DNA from: Helicobacteraceae bacterium
Lineage (GTDB): Bacteria; Campylobacterota; Campylobacteria; Campylobacterales; Sulfurimonadaceae
DNA length: 14,474 nt
Assembly: GCA_015489055.1 (NCBI GenBank)
Contig: WFMO01000274.1
Location: 1 to 14,474 of the forward strand
Direction: 5' to 3'
How positions within the stretch are numbered: the first letter of the stretch is position 1; each line of letters begins with the position of its first letter. The notes under the pieces were generated by a model, which did not search any database, was not told the origin of the DNA, and saw nothing but the letters and a program-made list of their open reading frames with translations. Positions 1 through 8,352 of this stretch are shown here, in pieces. Made by a program: the position numbers and the translations under genes.

Positions 1-626
1 AGATTTATTCAGATGAGCCATGGGAGCTCGTTAGAGAGTTTGAGGCAATGAAAGCAAACTGGGTTCATTTGGTAGATTTAAACGGTGCATTTGCTGGCGA
101 GCCTAAAAATCTTGAGCAGATTAAGAAGATTAGAGCCAATTGTAATGTTAAGTTGCAATTAGGTGGTGGCATTCGCGATGAAGATAGTATTAAAAAAATG
201 CTTGATATCGGCATTGATAGAATAATTTTGGGCTCTATTGCAGTTAAAGACCCTGAGTTTGTATTTAAAATGGCTGAAAAATATCCAATCGCCGTAGGAA
301 TTGATGCAATTGGCGGTATGGTCGCTGTTGAGGGGTGGGGAGATGTAAGTCATGTAAAAGCAACAGATTTAGCTCAAAAATTTAAAAATAGTAACATAGA
401 AGCAATAATATGTACAGATATCAGTCAAGACGGAACTCTTGGCGGCGTAAATATTGATTTTACAGTTGAGATGGCACGCGTTAGTAAAAAAAATGTCATT
501 GCCAGTGGCGGCGTCAAAGATAATGATGATATTAAGAAATTAGAAGACACAGGCATGGTTTACGGTGTAATTGTCGGTAAAGCTTTTTATGAGGGCAGAG
601 TAGATTTAAAAGCACTGCTTGCTTAG
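1..626 (+). CDS. hisA: HisA, ProFAR isomerase (5' end outside window)
   Basis: This enzyme isomerises the ribosyl group of ProFAR to PRFAR, the fourth step of histidine biosynthesis, in the cytoplasm. The reading frame is open from base 3 and reads [10 protein letters not shown] before the first in-window ATG at 48. That ATG is internal, and the true start lies to the left. About 207 of the family's roughly 240 residues are visible. The (beta/alpha)8 barrel signatures are clear: HLVDLNGA, the phosphate-binding LGGGIRD, and the second half-barrel with CTDISQDGT, which carries the second catalytic Asp, followed by IASGGV. The first catalytic Asp, on strand 1, is off the left edge. The gene ends with a TAG stop, 97 bases before cheY. 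No frame damage is visible. Identity is secure. HisF is the only close relative, and the VAVEGW and TDISQDGT motifs favour HisA. Confidence 0.95.
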   Translation, partial: IYSDEPWELVREFEAMKANWVHLVDLNGAFAGEPKNLEQIKKIRANCNVKLQLGGGIRDEDSIKKMLDIGIDRIILGSIAVKDPEFVFKMAEKYPIAVGIDAIGGMVAVEGWGDVSHVKATDLAQKFKNSNIEAIICTDISQDGTLGGVNIDFTVEMARVSKKNVIASGGVKDNDDIKKLEDTGMVYGVIVGKAFYEGRVDLKALLA

Positions 627-649
627 TTAAAGTGTTTGGATATACTTTT
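619..649 (+). promoter_or_regulatory. Candidate sigma-70-type promoter for cheY-prmA-ftsH
   Basis: A near-consensus -10 box TATACT lies at 641-646, with a weak -35-like TTGCTT at 619-624 (16-base spacing). Campylobacterota promoters often lack a clear -35, so the weak upstream box does not exclude it. It sits about 75 bases upstream of the cheY start. The surrounding 15-mer TTTGGATATACTTTT recurs exactly in the lpxB promoter region at 9525-9539, which supports a functional element. Inferred from sequence only. Confidence 0.4.
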
Positions 650-682
650 AAACTTGGTACAAACTAAATTTAGATATTATTA

Positions 683-702
683 GTTAAATTTTATGATTTA
701 AC
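683..702. repeat. Small AT-rich inverted repeat upstream of cheY
   Basis: GTTAAAT (683-689) and ATTTAAC (696-702) are perfect inverted copies flanking a 6-base loop. They lie between the candidate promoter and the cheY ribosome-binding site. The 7-bp stem has only one G-C pair, so it is too weak to be a convincing terminator for hisA. It could be an operator half-site pair or chance in AT-rich DNA. Confidence 0.25.
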
Positions 703-723
703 AGTTAATTTAAAGGATGATAA

Positions 724-1098
724 TTGAAACTATTAGTCGTTGATGATAGTTCTACTATGCGCCGTATAATCAAAAATACTCTAGCACGACTTGGATATAA
801 GAATGTTTTAGAGGGTGAAGATGGTCTTCGTGGATGGGAAGTGTTAGAAAATAATACCGATATTGATATGCTTATTACCGATTGGAATATGCCTGAGATG
901 AATGGTTTGGAGCTTGTGAAAAAAGTTAGAGCAGATGAACGCTTTGCAGATTTACCTATTATCATGGTTACGACAGAAGGGGGTAAGGCTGAAGTTATAA
1001 CGGCTCTTAAAGCTGGTGTAAATAACTACATAGTAAAACCTTTTACTCCTCAGGTTTTAAAAGAGAAGCTAGCTGCGGTTATGGGCATAGAGGAATAA
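724..1098 (+). CDS. cheY: CheY single-domain chemotaxis response regulator
   Basis: A receiver domain with no output domain (124 residues, the family's usual size). It is phosphorylated by CheA and, in its phosphorylated form, binds the flagellar switch to change rotation. The acidic pair is D7-D8 (VVDDSS), the phospho-acceptor is D53 in LITDWNMPEMNG, the conserved Thr is T83 in MVTTEGGK, Y102 is the switch aromatic and K105 sits in KPF. The start is TTG. An in-frame TAA lies immediately before it at 721-723 and AAGGA lies about 7 bases upstream, so no other start is sensible. The stop overlaps the prmA start by one base (TAATG), implying translational coupling. A lone cheY beside prmA and ftsH, away from cheA/cheW, matches the arrangement I recall from Campylobacter jejuni (Cj1118c-Cj1116c). 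Very confident. Confidence 0.95.
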   Translation: MKLLVVDDSSTMRRIIKNTLARLGYKNVLEGEDGLRGWEVLENNTDIDMLITDWNMPEMNGLELVKKVRADERFADLPIIMVTTEGGKAEVITALKAGVNNYIVKPFTPQVLKEKLAAVMGIEE

Positions 1099-1928
1099 TG
1101 GGAGAGTTTTATAATCAATTAGTAGTTGAGGTTACTTCAAATTATGAACTGTTTTATGATTTTTTAAGTGATACTTTACCGATGGGTTTTGAAGAAACCG
1201 ATAAAGGTTTTGTGATACGAAGTGAAGATGACTTAGATGTAATAGCTTGGGGTATTGAGCAGTTTAAAGAGGCATTACAAAAAGCATTACATAGCACTAT
1301 TGCTTTGGAGATGATACAAAGTAAAGAAAAAAATGAGGATTGGATTAAAAAGTATCAAGACAGCATAACTCCAATTACAATCAATCAATTTTATATTCAT
1401 CCATCATGGGCCATGCCAAAAGAGGGTGCGATAAATATCGCGATAGATCCGGCGCTTTCTTTTGGCACAGGCCATCATCCTACTACCGCATCATGTGTCA
1501 CAGCAATAGCAAAATATATTAAGCCTTCAAGTTTAATGCTAGATGTCGGATGCGGTAGCGGTATTTTGGGAATTTGCGCACTTAAGTTAGGTGCTCAAGT
1601 TGATAGTTGCGATACTGACAAAACATCTGTTGAAAATGCACAAAAGAATGCTGCATTAAACAATGTAATGTATGATAGCATTTGGGATGGCAGTGTATCG
1701 TCTGCTGTTAAACAATATGATGTCGTGGTGGCAAATATTGTTGCAGATGTGTTAGAATTAATTGCTAGAGATTTAATCTCTTTGGTCAAAACAGATGGAT
1801 TTTTAATAATCTCAGGTATATTAAATAAGTATAAACAGCAAGTATTGAAAGCTTACAGTGCTTGTAAGGTAGTTGAAATAATAGAACAAAATGAGTGGAT
1901 AACAATCATTTTACAAAAGGATAACTAA
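1098..1928 (+). CDS. prmA: PrmA, ribosomal protein L11 methyltransferase
   Basis: A SAM-dependent methyltransferase that, in the characterised family, trimethylates ribosomal protein L11. The 276-residue length is normal or slightly short. An N-terminal substrate-recognition domain covers roughly residues 1-90. It is followed by the PrmA signature DPALSFGTGHHPTT (117-130) and the SAM-binding motif LDVGCGSGILG (148-158). Next come the acidic end of strand 2 (SCDTD) and VANIVADVL (211-219), the PrmA version of the catalytic-loop NxxA motif. The ATG overlaps the cheY stop by one base, and ftsH follows after 3 bases, so the three form one transcriptional unit. The L11 substrate is family knowledge rather than something readable here. 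Related methyltransferases are possible, but the GTGHHPTT block is specific. Confidence 0.93.
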   Translation: MGEFYNQLVVEVTSNYELFYDFLSDTLPMGFEETDKGFVIRSEDDLDVIAWGIEQFKEALQKALHSTIALEMIQSKEKNEDWIKKYQDSITPITINQFYIHPSWAMPKEGAINIAIDPALSFGTGHHPTTASCVTAIAKYIKPSSLMLDVGCGSGILGICALKLGAQVDSCDTDKTSVENAQKNAALNNVMYDSIWDGSVSSAVKQYDVVVANIVADVLELIARDLISLVKTDGFLIISGILNKYKQQVLKAYSACKVVEIIEQNEWITIILQKDN

Positions 1929-1931
1929 ATC

Positions 1932-3926
1932 ATGGGTACACCTGATTCAAATAACAATAATAATAACAATAACAACAATTTTTTTAATAAAAATCCACTG
2001 ATAACATTTGCAATTTTTTCTATTGTGGTTATAGTAATTTTTAAAATTTTTGTAGGAAGTGGAAGTTCATCTAATATGCTTGGCCAATCATTAGGTTCTG
2101 CGCAAAAAAAAGAAGCAATAACGTATTCTAAGTTATTAAACCTAATCAAAACTAAGCAAGTTCAAAAAGTAGAAATTAGTAACACTATGATAAAAGCAGT
2201 GTCAGATCAAAATGGTGTAAAAACCTTATATACAACACGTGCAATTCCAGGAGATAATTCCTTATATCCTTTGCTCAATAAAGAGCACATTATATATACC
2301 GGGTTTAGTGAATCAAATTGGTTTACAGAGATGTTTGGATGGATGCTTCCATTTTTAATCATCATGGGTATTTGGATGTTTTTTGCAGGTCGTATGCAAA
2401 AAAATATGGGTGGCGGAATACTCGGTATGGGTAATTCTAAAAAACTTATCAATTCAGAAAAGCCTGATACTAAATTTGATGATGTAGCCGGTGCCCAGGA
2501 GGCCAAAGAGGAAGTTTTAGAGATAGTAGATTTTTTAAAATATCCTGGAAGATATGTTGAACTCGGTGCAAAAATCCCTAAAGGTGTTCTTTTGGTTGGG
2601 GGTCCGGGTGTAGGTAAAACCCTTTTAGCAAGAGCTGTTGCCGGCGAGGCTGAGGTTCCGTTTTTTTCAGTCAGTGGTTCAAGTTTTATTGAGATGTTTG
2701 TCGGTGTCGGTGCTGCCCGCGTTAGAGATCTATTTGAACAGGCTAAAAAAGACGCTCCATCTATTATATTTATAGATGAAATTGATGCGATTGGAAAAAG
2801 TCGTGCTGCTAGCGGTATGATGGGCGGCAATGATGAAAGAGAACAGACTCTAAATCAGCTTTTAGCAGAGATGGACGGTTTTGGTGCCAATGTTCCGGTT
2901 ATTGTTTTAGCTGCAACCAATCGTCCTGAAGTCCTTGATAGTGCCTTGATGCGCCCTGGTCGTTTTGATAGGCAAGTGTTGGTGGATAAGCCTGACTTTG
3001 AAGGGCGAATAGAGATTTTAAAGGTGCATATTAAAGGTGTAAAATTAGCTGAAGATATTGATTTAAGAGAAGTTGCCAGACTTACAGCAGGGTTAGCCGG
3101 TGCTGATTTAGCCAACATTATCAATGAAGCTGCGCTATTAGCCGGCCGTGCAAATAAAAAAACTGTATCGCAAAGTGATATGTATGAGGCTGTAGAGCGC
3201 GCAATTGCAGGACTGGCTAAAAAATCCCGCCGTATTAATCCTAAAGAGAAGAAGATAGTGGCATACCATGAAAGCGGTCATGCACTGATTGCAGAGATAA
3301 CAAAAGGTGCTAAAAAAGTATCAAAAGTATCTATTGTGCCACGTGGACTGGCTGCTCTTGGATATACCTTAAATACTCCTGAAGAGAATAAGTTTATGGC
3401 TCAAAAACATGAGCTTTGGGCTGAGGTTGACGTACTTCTTGGCGGGCGTGCGGCTGAAGAGGTATTTTTAAAGGAGATATCTACAGGTGCCGGTAATGAC
3501 CTTGAAAGAGCAACAGATATCATAAAATCTATGGTGCAGCTGTATGGTATGAGTGATGTAGCGGGTCTAATGGTGCTGGAAAAACAGCGTCAATCATTCT
3601 TAGGGCAGGGCGCAGCTCAGGCTCCAAGAGAGTTTAGTGAAAAAATTTCTGAAGAGATGGATGAATTTATAAAACAAAGTCTTAACGAGCATTATATATT
3701 GGTTAAGGAAAACCTTACTTTATATAGTGGTGCTATTGAAAATATGGTTGCATTGCTTTATGATAAGGAAAATATTACCGGTGATGATGTGCGCTCTATA
3801 ATAGGGGCATTTGAAAAAGAAAATGATATACCAAGTAAATTATCTGAAGTTAGTGATAATATAAAAGATGAACTTAAAGAAGACGCAAGCATGGTAAAGC
3901 ATGACAAAGAGTTAGAATCAAAATAA
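1932..3926 (+). CDS. ftsH: FtsH, membrane-anchored AAA+ zinc metalloprotease
   Basis: Hexameric inner-membrane protease that extracts and degrades damaged membrane proteins and short-lived cytosolic regulators using ATP. The 664-residue length fits the family. The order is a short cytoplasmic tail with ten consecutive Asn (residues 7-16), a first membrane helix (about 23-42), a periplasmic domain (about 43-133) and a second helix (about 134-153). The AAA module follows, with Walker A GGPGVGKT (223-230), Walker [12 protein letters not shown] and an arginine-finger region ending RPGRFDR (341-347). The zinc motif HESGH is at 446-450, with the third ligand expected at D523 in AGNDLERAT. All catalytic residues are present. 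A purine-rich AAAGGATAA site at the end of prmA serves as its ribosome-binding site. The Asn run is encoded by mixed AAT/AAC codons and is unusual. Confidence 0.97.
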   Translation: MGTPDSNNNNNNNNNNFFNKNPLITFAIFSIVVIVIFKIFVGSGSSSNMLGQSLGSAQKKEAITYSKLLNLIKTKQVQKVEISNTMIKAVSDQNGVKTLYTTRAIPGDNSLYPLLNKEHIIYTGFSESNWFTEMFGWMLPFLIIMGIWMFFAGRMQKNMGGGILGMGNSKKLINSEKPDTKFDDVAGAQEAKEEVLEIVDFLKYPGRYVELGAKIPKGVLLVGGPGVGKTLLARAVAGEAEVPFFSVSGSSFIEMFVGVGAARVRDLFEQAKKDAPSIIFIDEIDAIGKSRAASGMMGGNDEREQTLNQLLAEMDGFGANVPVIVLAATNRPEVLDSALMRPGRFDRQVLVDKPDFEGRIEILKVHIKGVKLAEDIDLREVARLTAGLAGADLANIINEAALLAGRANKKTVSQSDMYEAVERAIAGLAKKSRRINPKEKKIVAYHESGHALIAEITKGAKKVSKVSIVPRGLAALGYTLNTPEENKFMAQKHELWAEVDVLLGGRAAEEVFLKEISTGAGNDLERATDIIKSMVQLYGMSDVAGLMVLEKQRQSFLGQGAAQAPREFSEKISEEMDEFIKQSLNEHYILVKENLTLYSGAIENMVALLYDKENITGDDVRSIIGAFEKENDIPSKLSEVSDNIKDELKEDASMVKHDKELESK

Positions 3927-3974
3927 ATAAGTAAAAATTCTTTCAAACAATATATGGTTTTATAGTTCCTATTG

Positions 3975-4006
3975 ATAAGTGCCTAAGTATATGCTCAGGC
4001 ACTTAT
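3975..4006. terminator. Hairpin between convergent ftsH and TPR gene, likely bidirectional terminator
   Basis: ATAAGTGCCT (3975-3984) and AGGCACTTAT (3997-4006) form a perfect 10-bp stem with a 12-base loop. It lies in the 84-base gap between two genes whose 3' ends face each other. The outer stem is A/T-rich, as expected for a hairpin serving both strands, but neither side has a long uninterrupted T run. Termination is inferred from position and stem. Confidence 0.65.
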
Positions 4007-4010
4007 ATTA

Positions 4011-6371
4011 TCAATGAAGTTTTAGTATTGTTTGTTTCAGTCTTGTGTTTAGTGTATTTTGATTGATATTAAAATTAAAATAGTATGATTTAAACATTGC
4101 GGGCAGAAGATTAAATTGTATGGCTGCGCCGATATTATTTTTATTTTCGAGATAGAGCAATCCTAACGCATAGTGACTTCCGGCACTATGTGGGTTTTGC
4201 AGTATCGCAAGCGTTAATAATGTTATAGCGTTTGCATGATGACCGGCTGCTATTGATGCTACCGCTGCTAAAAAAAGTGTTCTATCGTTATTGATGTTGT
4301 ATTGATTGGTGAGCTGATTAAACAATACATATGATTGTTCGTATTTGTGACTCAATAAATCTGTAAGTGCTGCTGTATAGATAATATCTTTTATATTATT
4401 TGTTGAGCTGTATAATTTATGTTCTACTATCTGGTTTAACTGATAGATTGTACCAGTAAATAATGACTGATATGCGTATAAATATCTTGCTATATATGAA
4501 CCGTCATATATAGCATTGTAGTTAAAGTCGTGGTTTTTTATAAAAAATAATGTATTCTTTGCATAATTAATAGTATTGTTGTTTTTTAATTTTTCGTTGA
4601 TATATACTAAATTAGATACTATATCTTGCGGTGTTTGTTTGCGAAGGATATCTGCATATTTTAAAGCTAATTTGTGTTTGTGTATATGTCTAAAAACAAT
4701 TGTTTTTAAGATTAAAAATATCGGTTTGTTGTTTTTAGTACTTGACAGCCATTTTGAAGCTCCCAGGTAATCATGTGCAAAAAGATCCAATAAAGCAAAA
4801 TCAAGATATTTGTTTTGGATTGTATTTGCCTGAGCTATATTGGTCTTAACAATCTTATTGAATTGAGTATTATCTTTATGTAGGAGTTTTGCACTAATCA
4901 TAGAAAAAACACCGGCTAAATAGTTGTTTGAGTTAAGATAGTATGAGGTTGTGAAATGTTTGTATGCCATCGGGATATTGCCTAACTGCATGTATGTTAA
5001 GGCTAGGTCGTATTGCAAGATAGAATCTTTTGGGTATCTATTTTGAACTGTTTTTAATATTTTATTTGCTTGTCTGATTTTATATAAAATAGCCTTATCA
5101 ATAGCATTGGCAATAGTGAAGTTGATAGTAGATAAAAATTGACTTTTACGTAGATATTTTTGTGCACTCTTTATATCGTTTAGATATATATTGATATTGC
5201 CTTTGTTTATATTTTCTATTGTAGCTGTTGGGTGAAATATTTTATATGGAGCGAAATGAAAAATTTCTAGATATTGCATAGAAACAGAGTTGTTTAGCAG
5301 ATATCTATAGTATTTTTGCGCACTTTGTTGATTTAAAAAGGTATTTTTTAAAAAAACTTTTATAGGATATGGTCTATATGACTGCTTATGAAATAAACTG
5401 GTAACTTCTTTTAAGTTATGAGAAGCTAAATGGTATCGATGGGACTTAATATCCACAAGAGCTAATGCCATTTGTGCCTTTAGCCTGTTATTTTTATTTT
5501 TTAGCGCACTTTTTAAATAGATAGCTGCAAGATGATATTTATGTATATTGGCATATAGTAACCCGACAGGCAGCGCATCTTTTTGTGAATAATTATTACT
5601 ATAATTTTTTATAGCGGAATTATAATTTCCAAATAATACATCAAGTTTTCTTTTTAGCAACAATGCGGGTTTGTGATAATAATTAGAATTTGGATGATTT
5701 AAAGCGGCTAAAGCTTCTAAATAATCTCGCTTATAATATTTAATCAAAGCATAATAGTAATAATAAAGAGGTGAATTGATCTCAGCTGGCAGATATGCGT
5801 AAGCCAGATTGATGTAATACTTAAAGTTAGCTGTTTGGTGCAGATGTAAAGAGCATACTGCAGCATTTATTGCGCTGACACACATTTTGTCATGGTTACG
5901 AAGTGCTTGTTTGAATGTCGATAACGCTTTTTTATAATTATTGGCTTTTAGCTGCGCTACTCCAAGATTGTATCTTGATAATGCTTCATTATATTTTGCT
6001 ATGCGTTTATATAATATTAGTGCTTCATTTTTATGGTTATGATTATATAGATATCCGGCTTTTTTTATCATTTTTTCAATTTTGCTTGATATGTTGCTGT
6101 TTGGAGAATATCCTGGTTTGGTTTGCGAAGTAAAAATCGACGGCACCAAAGGAGCGGGTCGTTTTGAATGATGCAGCAGAAGTATGACAACAGATCCTAT
6201 AATAATAAGTATTAGTATAGAGCCGATTATAATAAGTATCGTTTGTTTTTTAAAACTGCTATTAAATATTTCTTCTATTTCTTGCTGTTTATTGTCTGAT
6301 TTTTGCGATATGCCGGCGGCCTCAGAATCTTCAATAATGATAATTTCGTCATTTGTTTCTTCATTAGCCAT
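4011..6371 (-). CDS. pflB: Single-pass membrane TPR protein, probable PflB flagellar motor scaffold
   Basis: A 786-residue protein. It has an acidic, probably disordered cytoplasmic tail (residues 1-40, with a run of Ile and Glu), then one strongly hydrophobic helix (about 44-66) followed by HHSKR. A long, mostly helical, repeat-containing domain makes up the rest and should be periplasmic. Recognisable TPR-like helix pairs lie near 103-160, 450-490 and at the C terminus (about 730-765, SHYALGLLYLENKNN). The middle is rich in Asn, Tyr, His and Lys and the repeats are hard to define by eye. It follows serS by 12 bases, with its ribosome-binding site (AGGAAG) next to the serS stop. From memory, serS followed by a TPR membrane gene is conserved in Campylobacter jejuni (Cj0389-Cj0390), where the TPR protein is PflB, needed to place stator units in the wide flagellar motor. 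Topology, size and synteny support this; sequence similarity was not computed. Confidence 0.65.
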   Translation of the reverse strand: MANEETNDEIIIIEDSEAAGISQKSDNKQQEIEEIFNSSFKKQTILIIIGSILILIIIGSVVILLLHHSKRPAPLVPSIFTSQTKPGYSPNSNISSKIEKMIKKAGYLYNHNHKNEALILYKRIAKYNEALSRYNLGVAQLKANNYKKALSTFKQALRNHDKMCVSAINAAVCSLHLHQTANFKYYINLAYAYLPAEINSPLYYYYYALIKYYKRDYLEALAALNHPNSNYYHKPALLLKRKLDVLFGNYNSAIKNYSNNYSQKDALPVGLLYANIHKYHLAAIYLKSALKNKNNRLKAQMALALVDIKSHRYHLASHNLKEVTSLFHKQSYRPYPIKVFLKNTFLNQQSAQKYYRYLLNNSVSMQYLEIFHFAPYKIFHPTATIENINKGNINIYLNDIKSAQKYLRKSQFLSTINFTIANAIDKAILYKIRQANKILKTVQNRYPKDSILQYDLALTYMQLGNIPMAYKHFTTSYYLNSNNYLAGVFSMISAKLLHKDNTQFNKIVKTNIAQANTIQNKYLDFALLDLFAHDYLGASKWLSSTKNNKPIFLILKTIVFRHIHKHKLALKYADILRKQTPQDIVSNLVYINEKLKNNNTINYAKNTLFFIKNHDFNYNAIYDGSYIARYLYAYQSLFTGTIYQLNQIVEHKLYSSTNNIKDIIYTAALTDLLSHKYEQSYVLFNQLTNQYNINNDRTLFLAAVASIAAGHHANAITLLTLAILQNPHSAGSHYALGLLYLENKNNIGAAIQFNLLPAMFKSYYFNFNINQNTLNTRLKQTILKLH

Positions 6372-6383
6372 CTTTCATCTTCC

Positions 6384-7628
6384 TTACATGTAAGGTTGTA
6401 AAATATCAGGTATAGTAATTGTACCATCAGCATTTTGAAAGTTTTCCATGATGGCCACAAGCGTACGACCTACCGCCAGTGAGGAACCGTTTAGAGTATG
6501 AACAAAAGTATTTTTTTTGTCATTTTTGTATCTTATTTTTGCACGTCTTGCCTGAAAATCTCTCGTGTTTGATACAGAAGATATTTCTCTATAGCAGTTT
6601 TGTCCAGGAAGCCATACCTCAAGATCAATAGTTCTAGCAGCACTAAAACCTAAATCTCCTGTGCAGAGCTCAACCAATCGATGTGGCAGCTTAAGCGCAC
6701 TTAGTAAATCAGATGCGCATGAAACCATCTCTTTAAAGACTGCATCGCTTTGTTTGGGTGTTGTTATAGACACAAGTTCTACTTTATGAAACTGATGTTG
6801 TCTGATGATGCCTCTTACGTCGCGACCTGCGCTACCGGCTTCTTTTCTAAAACATGCAGTATGACCTGTCATTTTTATTGGCAATTCTTTAGGCGATAAA
6901 ATTTCATCAGCAAATAGATTTGTAAGGGGAACTTCTGCTGTTGGTATGAGATATAACTCATCACCCTCTATTTTATATAAATCATCTTTAAATTTTGGAA
7001 GTTGTCCTGTACCTTGGAGAGACTGCTTGTTTACAATTTGCGGGACGCTTATTTCATGAAAACCACGCTGTTCATTAAAATCTAACATAAAATTTATAAG
7101 AGCGCGTTCAAGTTTTGCGCCTGTATCACGTATAACGCTAAAACGGCTCTTGGCAATTTTGACACCGCGTTCAAAGTCAATCCAGCCATTTTGTTCTGAT
7201 AGCTGCCAATGCTCTTTGGGTATAAAGTCAAATGTTTTTGGAGTTAAAACTTTTTTAATCTCAACATTATCATCTTCACTCTCTCCAATAGGCACGTTGT
7301 CATCGGGAATATTGGCAATACCCATAGCAATCTCTTGTAATTCTTGCTGTTTTAGTCTTTGTATCTCTAGTGCCTGAGTGATGCGAAGCTTGTTTTCGTT
7401 TACTTTTTGTTGCAACTGCGATACATCTTTTCCTTCTCTTTTGTATTGTCCAAATTCTTTACTCATAGAATTTTGAAGAGCCTGTAGAGTCTCAAAAGCC
7501 GTTTTAGCAGCTTTTAAGTCTTCATTTTTAATTTTTAACTCTTGAAGTATTTTTGTATCTACACCTTTGTGTTGCAATTTGACAGCAACCATATCAAAAT
7601 CTTTTTGTAACATTTTTAAATCTAACAT
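6384..7628 (-). CDS. serS: SerS, seryl-tRNA synthetase
   Basis: Class II aminoacyl-tRNA synthetase that charges tRNA-Ser and tRNA-Sec. The N-terminal residues (about 1-105) form the long antiparallel coiled coil that grips the tRNA variable arm. The catalytic core follows with the Ser/ATP-binding TAEVPLTN, motif 2 around [24 protein letters not shown], and motif 3 at [16 protein letters not shown]. The length of 414 residues is normal. A GTG at 7634 would add two residues, but bacterial SerS typically begins MLDLK, so I chose the ATG at 7628, with GGGTGG just upstream. It is followed after 12 bases by the TPR gene and preceded by ung with a 40-base gap. No key residue is missing. Confidence 0.96.
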   Translation of the reverse strand: MLDLKMLQKDFDMVAVKLQHKGVDTKILQELKIKNEDLKAAKTAFETLQALQNSMSKEFGQYKREGKDVSQLQQKVNENKLRITQALEIQRLKQQELQEIAMGIANIPDDNVPIGESEDDNVEIKKVLTPKTFDFIPKEHWQLSEQNGWIDFERGVKIAKSRFSVIRDTGAKLERALINFMLDFNEQRGFHEISVPQIVNKQSLQGTGQLPKFKDDLYKIEGDELYLIPTAEVPLTNLFADEILSPKELPIKMTGHTACFRKEAGSAGRDVRGIIRQHQFHKVELVSITTPKQSDAVFKEMVSCASDLLSALKLPHRLVELCTGDLGFSAARTIDLEVWLPGQNCYREISSVSNTRDFQARRAKIRYKNDKKNTFVHTLNGSSLAVGRTLVAIMENFQNADGTITIPDILQPYM

Positions 7629-7650
7629 GCCCACCCAATTTTTTAAATAT

Positions 7651-7656
7651 ATTATA
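7651..7656 (-). promoter_or_regulatory. Candidate -10 box for serS
   Basis: A perfect TATAAT on the minus strand lies in the 40-base gap between ung and serS, about 23 bases before the serS ATG. This would give a leader of roughly 15 bases. No convincing -35 is visible, which is common in this phylum. In DNA this AT-rich the match could be chance. If real, serS and the TPR gene could be transcribed independently of ung. Confidence 0.3.
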
Positions 7657-7668
7657 TAGTAACTGACC

Positions 7669-8352
7669 TTAAATTAAATTCCAATTGACCGGCTCAATTT
7701 CATTGTTTTTTAAGAATCTGTTTGCGGTTGAAAATGGCTTTGAGCCAAAAAATCCCCTATATGCAGACAGAGGTGATGGGTGGGGAGATTTTATAATAAG
7801 ATGCTTGTCTGTATCAATGAATAATGATTTTTTTTGAGCATCCCCACCCCAAAGTATAAAAACGACATGAGATTGGTGTTGGCTGATAATTTGAATTACT
7901 TTATCTGTAAATATTTCCCATCCTCTGTTTTTGTGCGAATTAGCCAAACCACGCCGAACCGTCATTGTCGTATTTAATAAAAAAACTCCCTGTTTGGCCC
8001 ACTGTGACAAGTTTGTTGTAGTTGGGTGTGCTAATTTTAAATCATCTGCATACTCTTTAAAAATATTACGCAGAGATGGTGTTTGAGTATTGTTATTTAC
8101 ACTAAAAGCAAGTCCGTGCGCCTGATCCTTCCCATGATATGGGTCTTGTCCGAGAATAACTACTTTTATTTCATTTAAATCGGTCAGCTCAAATGCTTTA
8201 AATACATCTTCTTGCGAAGGATATATTTCATAATTAGTCCGTTCATTTTTTAAAAAATTACTTAATTTTAGCATATACGGTTTTTTAAATTCATCATTAA
8301 GATACGTTTTCCACAAAGGAGCGATATTAGCTACAGACATTAATTTTGCCAT
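7669..8352 (-). CDS. ung: Ung, uracil-DNA glycosylase (family 1)
   Basis: Removes uracil from DNA to start base-excision repair. The 227-residue length is standard (Escherichia coli Ung is 229). The water-activating motif GQDPYHG (catalytic D70) is followed by AHGLAFSV, the proline-containing DNA-backbone loop [10 protein letters not shown] and [11 protein letters not shown]. Next come FILWGGDAQ (uracil-recognition strand) and the minor-groove loop [18 protein letters not shown] with catalytic H191. All active-site residues are present. The start is uncertain: the ATG at 8352 overlaps the upstream dihydroorotase-like gene by 26 bases, while an ATG at 8340 would overlap by 14. Neither has a good ribosome-binding site, suggesting coupling to translation of the upstream gene. 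Function is secure. Confidence 0.95.
   Translation of the reverse strand: MAKLMSVANIAPLWKTYLNDEFKKPYMLKLSNFLKNERTNYEIYPSQEDVFKAFELTDLNEIKVVILGQDPYHGKDQAHGLAFSVNNNTQTPSLRNIFKEYADDLKLAHPTTTNLSQWAKQGVFLLNTTMTVRRGLANSHKNRGWEIFTDKVIQIISQHQSHVVFILWGGDAQKKSLFIDTDKHLIIKSPHPSPLSAYRGFFGSKPFSTANRFLKNNEIEPVNWNLI

Noticed and set aside
2207..2830. 207-codon open frame on the - strand inside ftsH
   Set aside because: It is antisense to the highly conserved AAA domain, Pro/Ser-rich in composition, with no recognisable domain. It is a shadow of ftsH codon use.
6275..6460. 61-codon frame on the - strand spanning the serS-TPR junction
   Set aside because: It overlaps both real genes in another frame. The 12-base junction with a clear ribosome-binding site explains the region.
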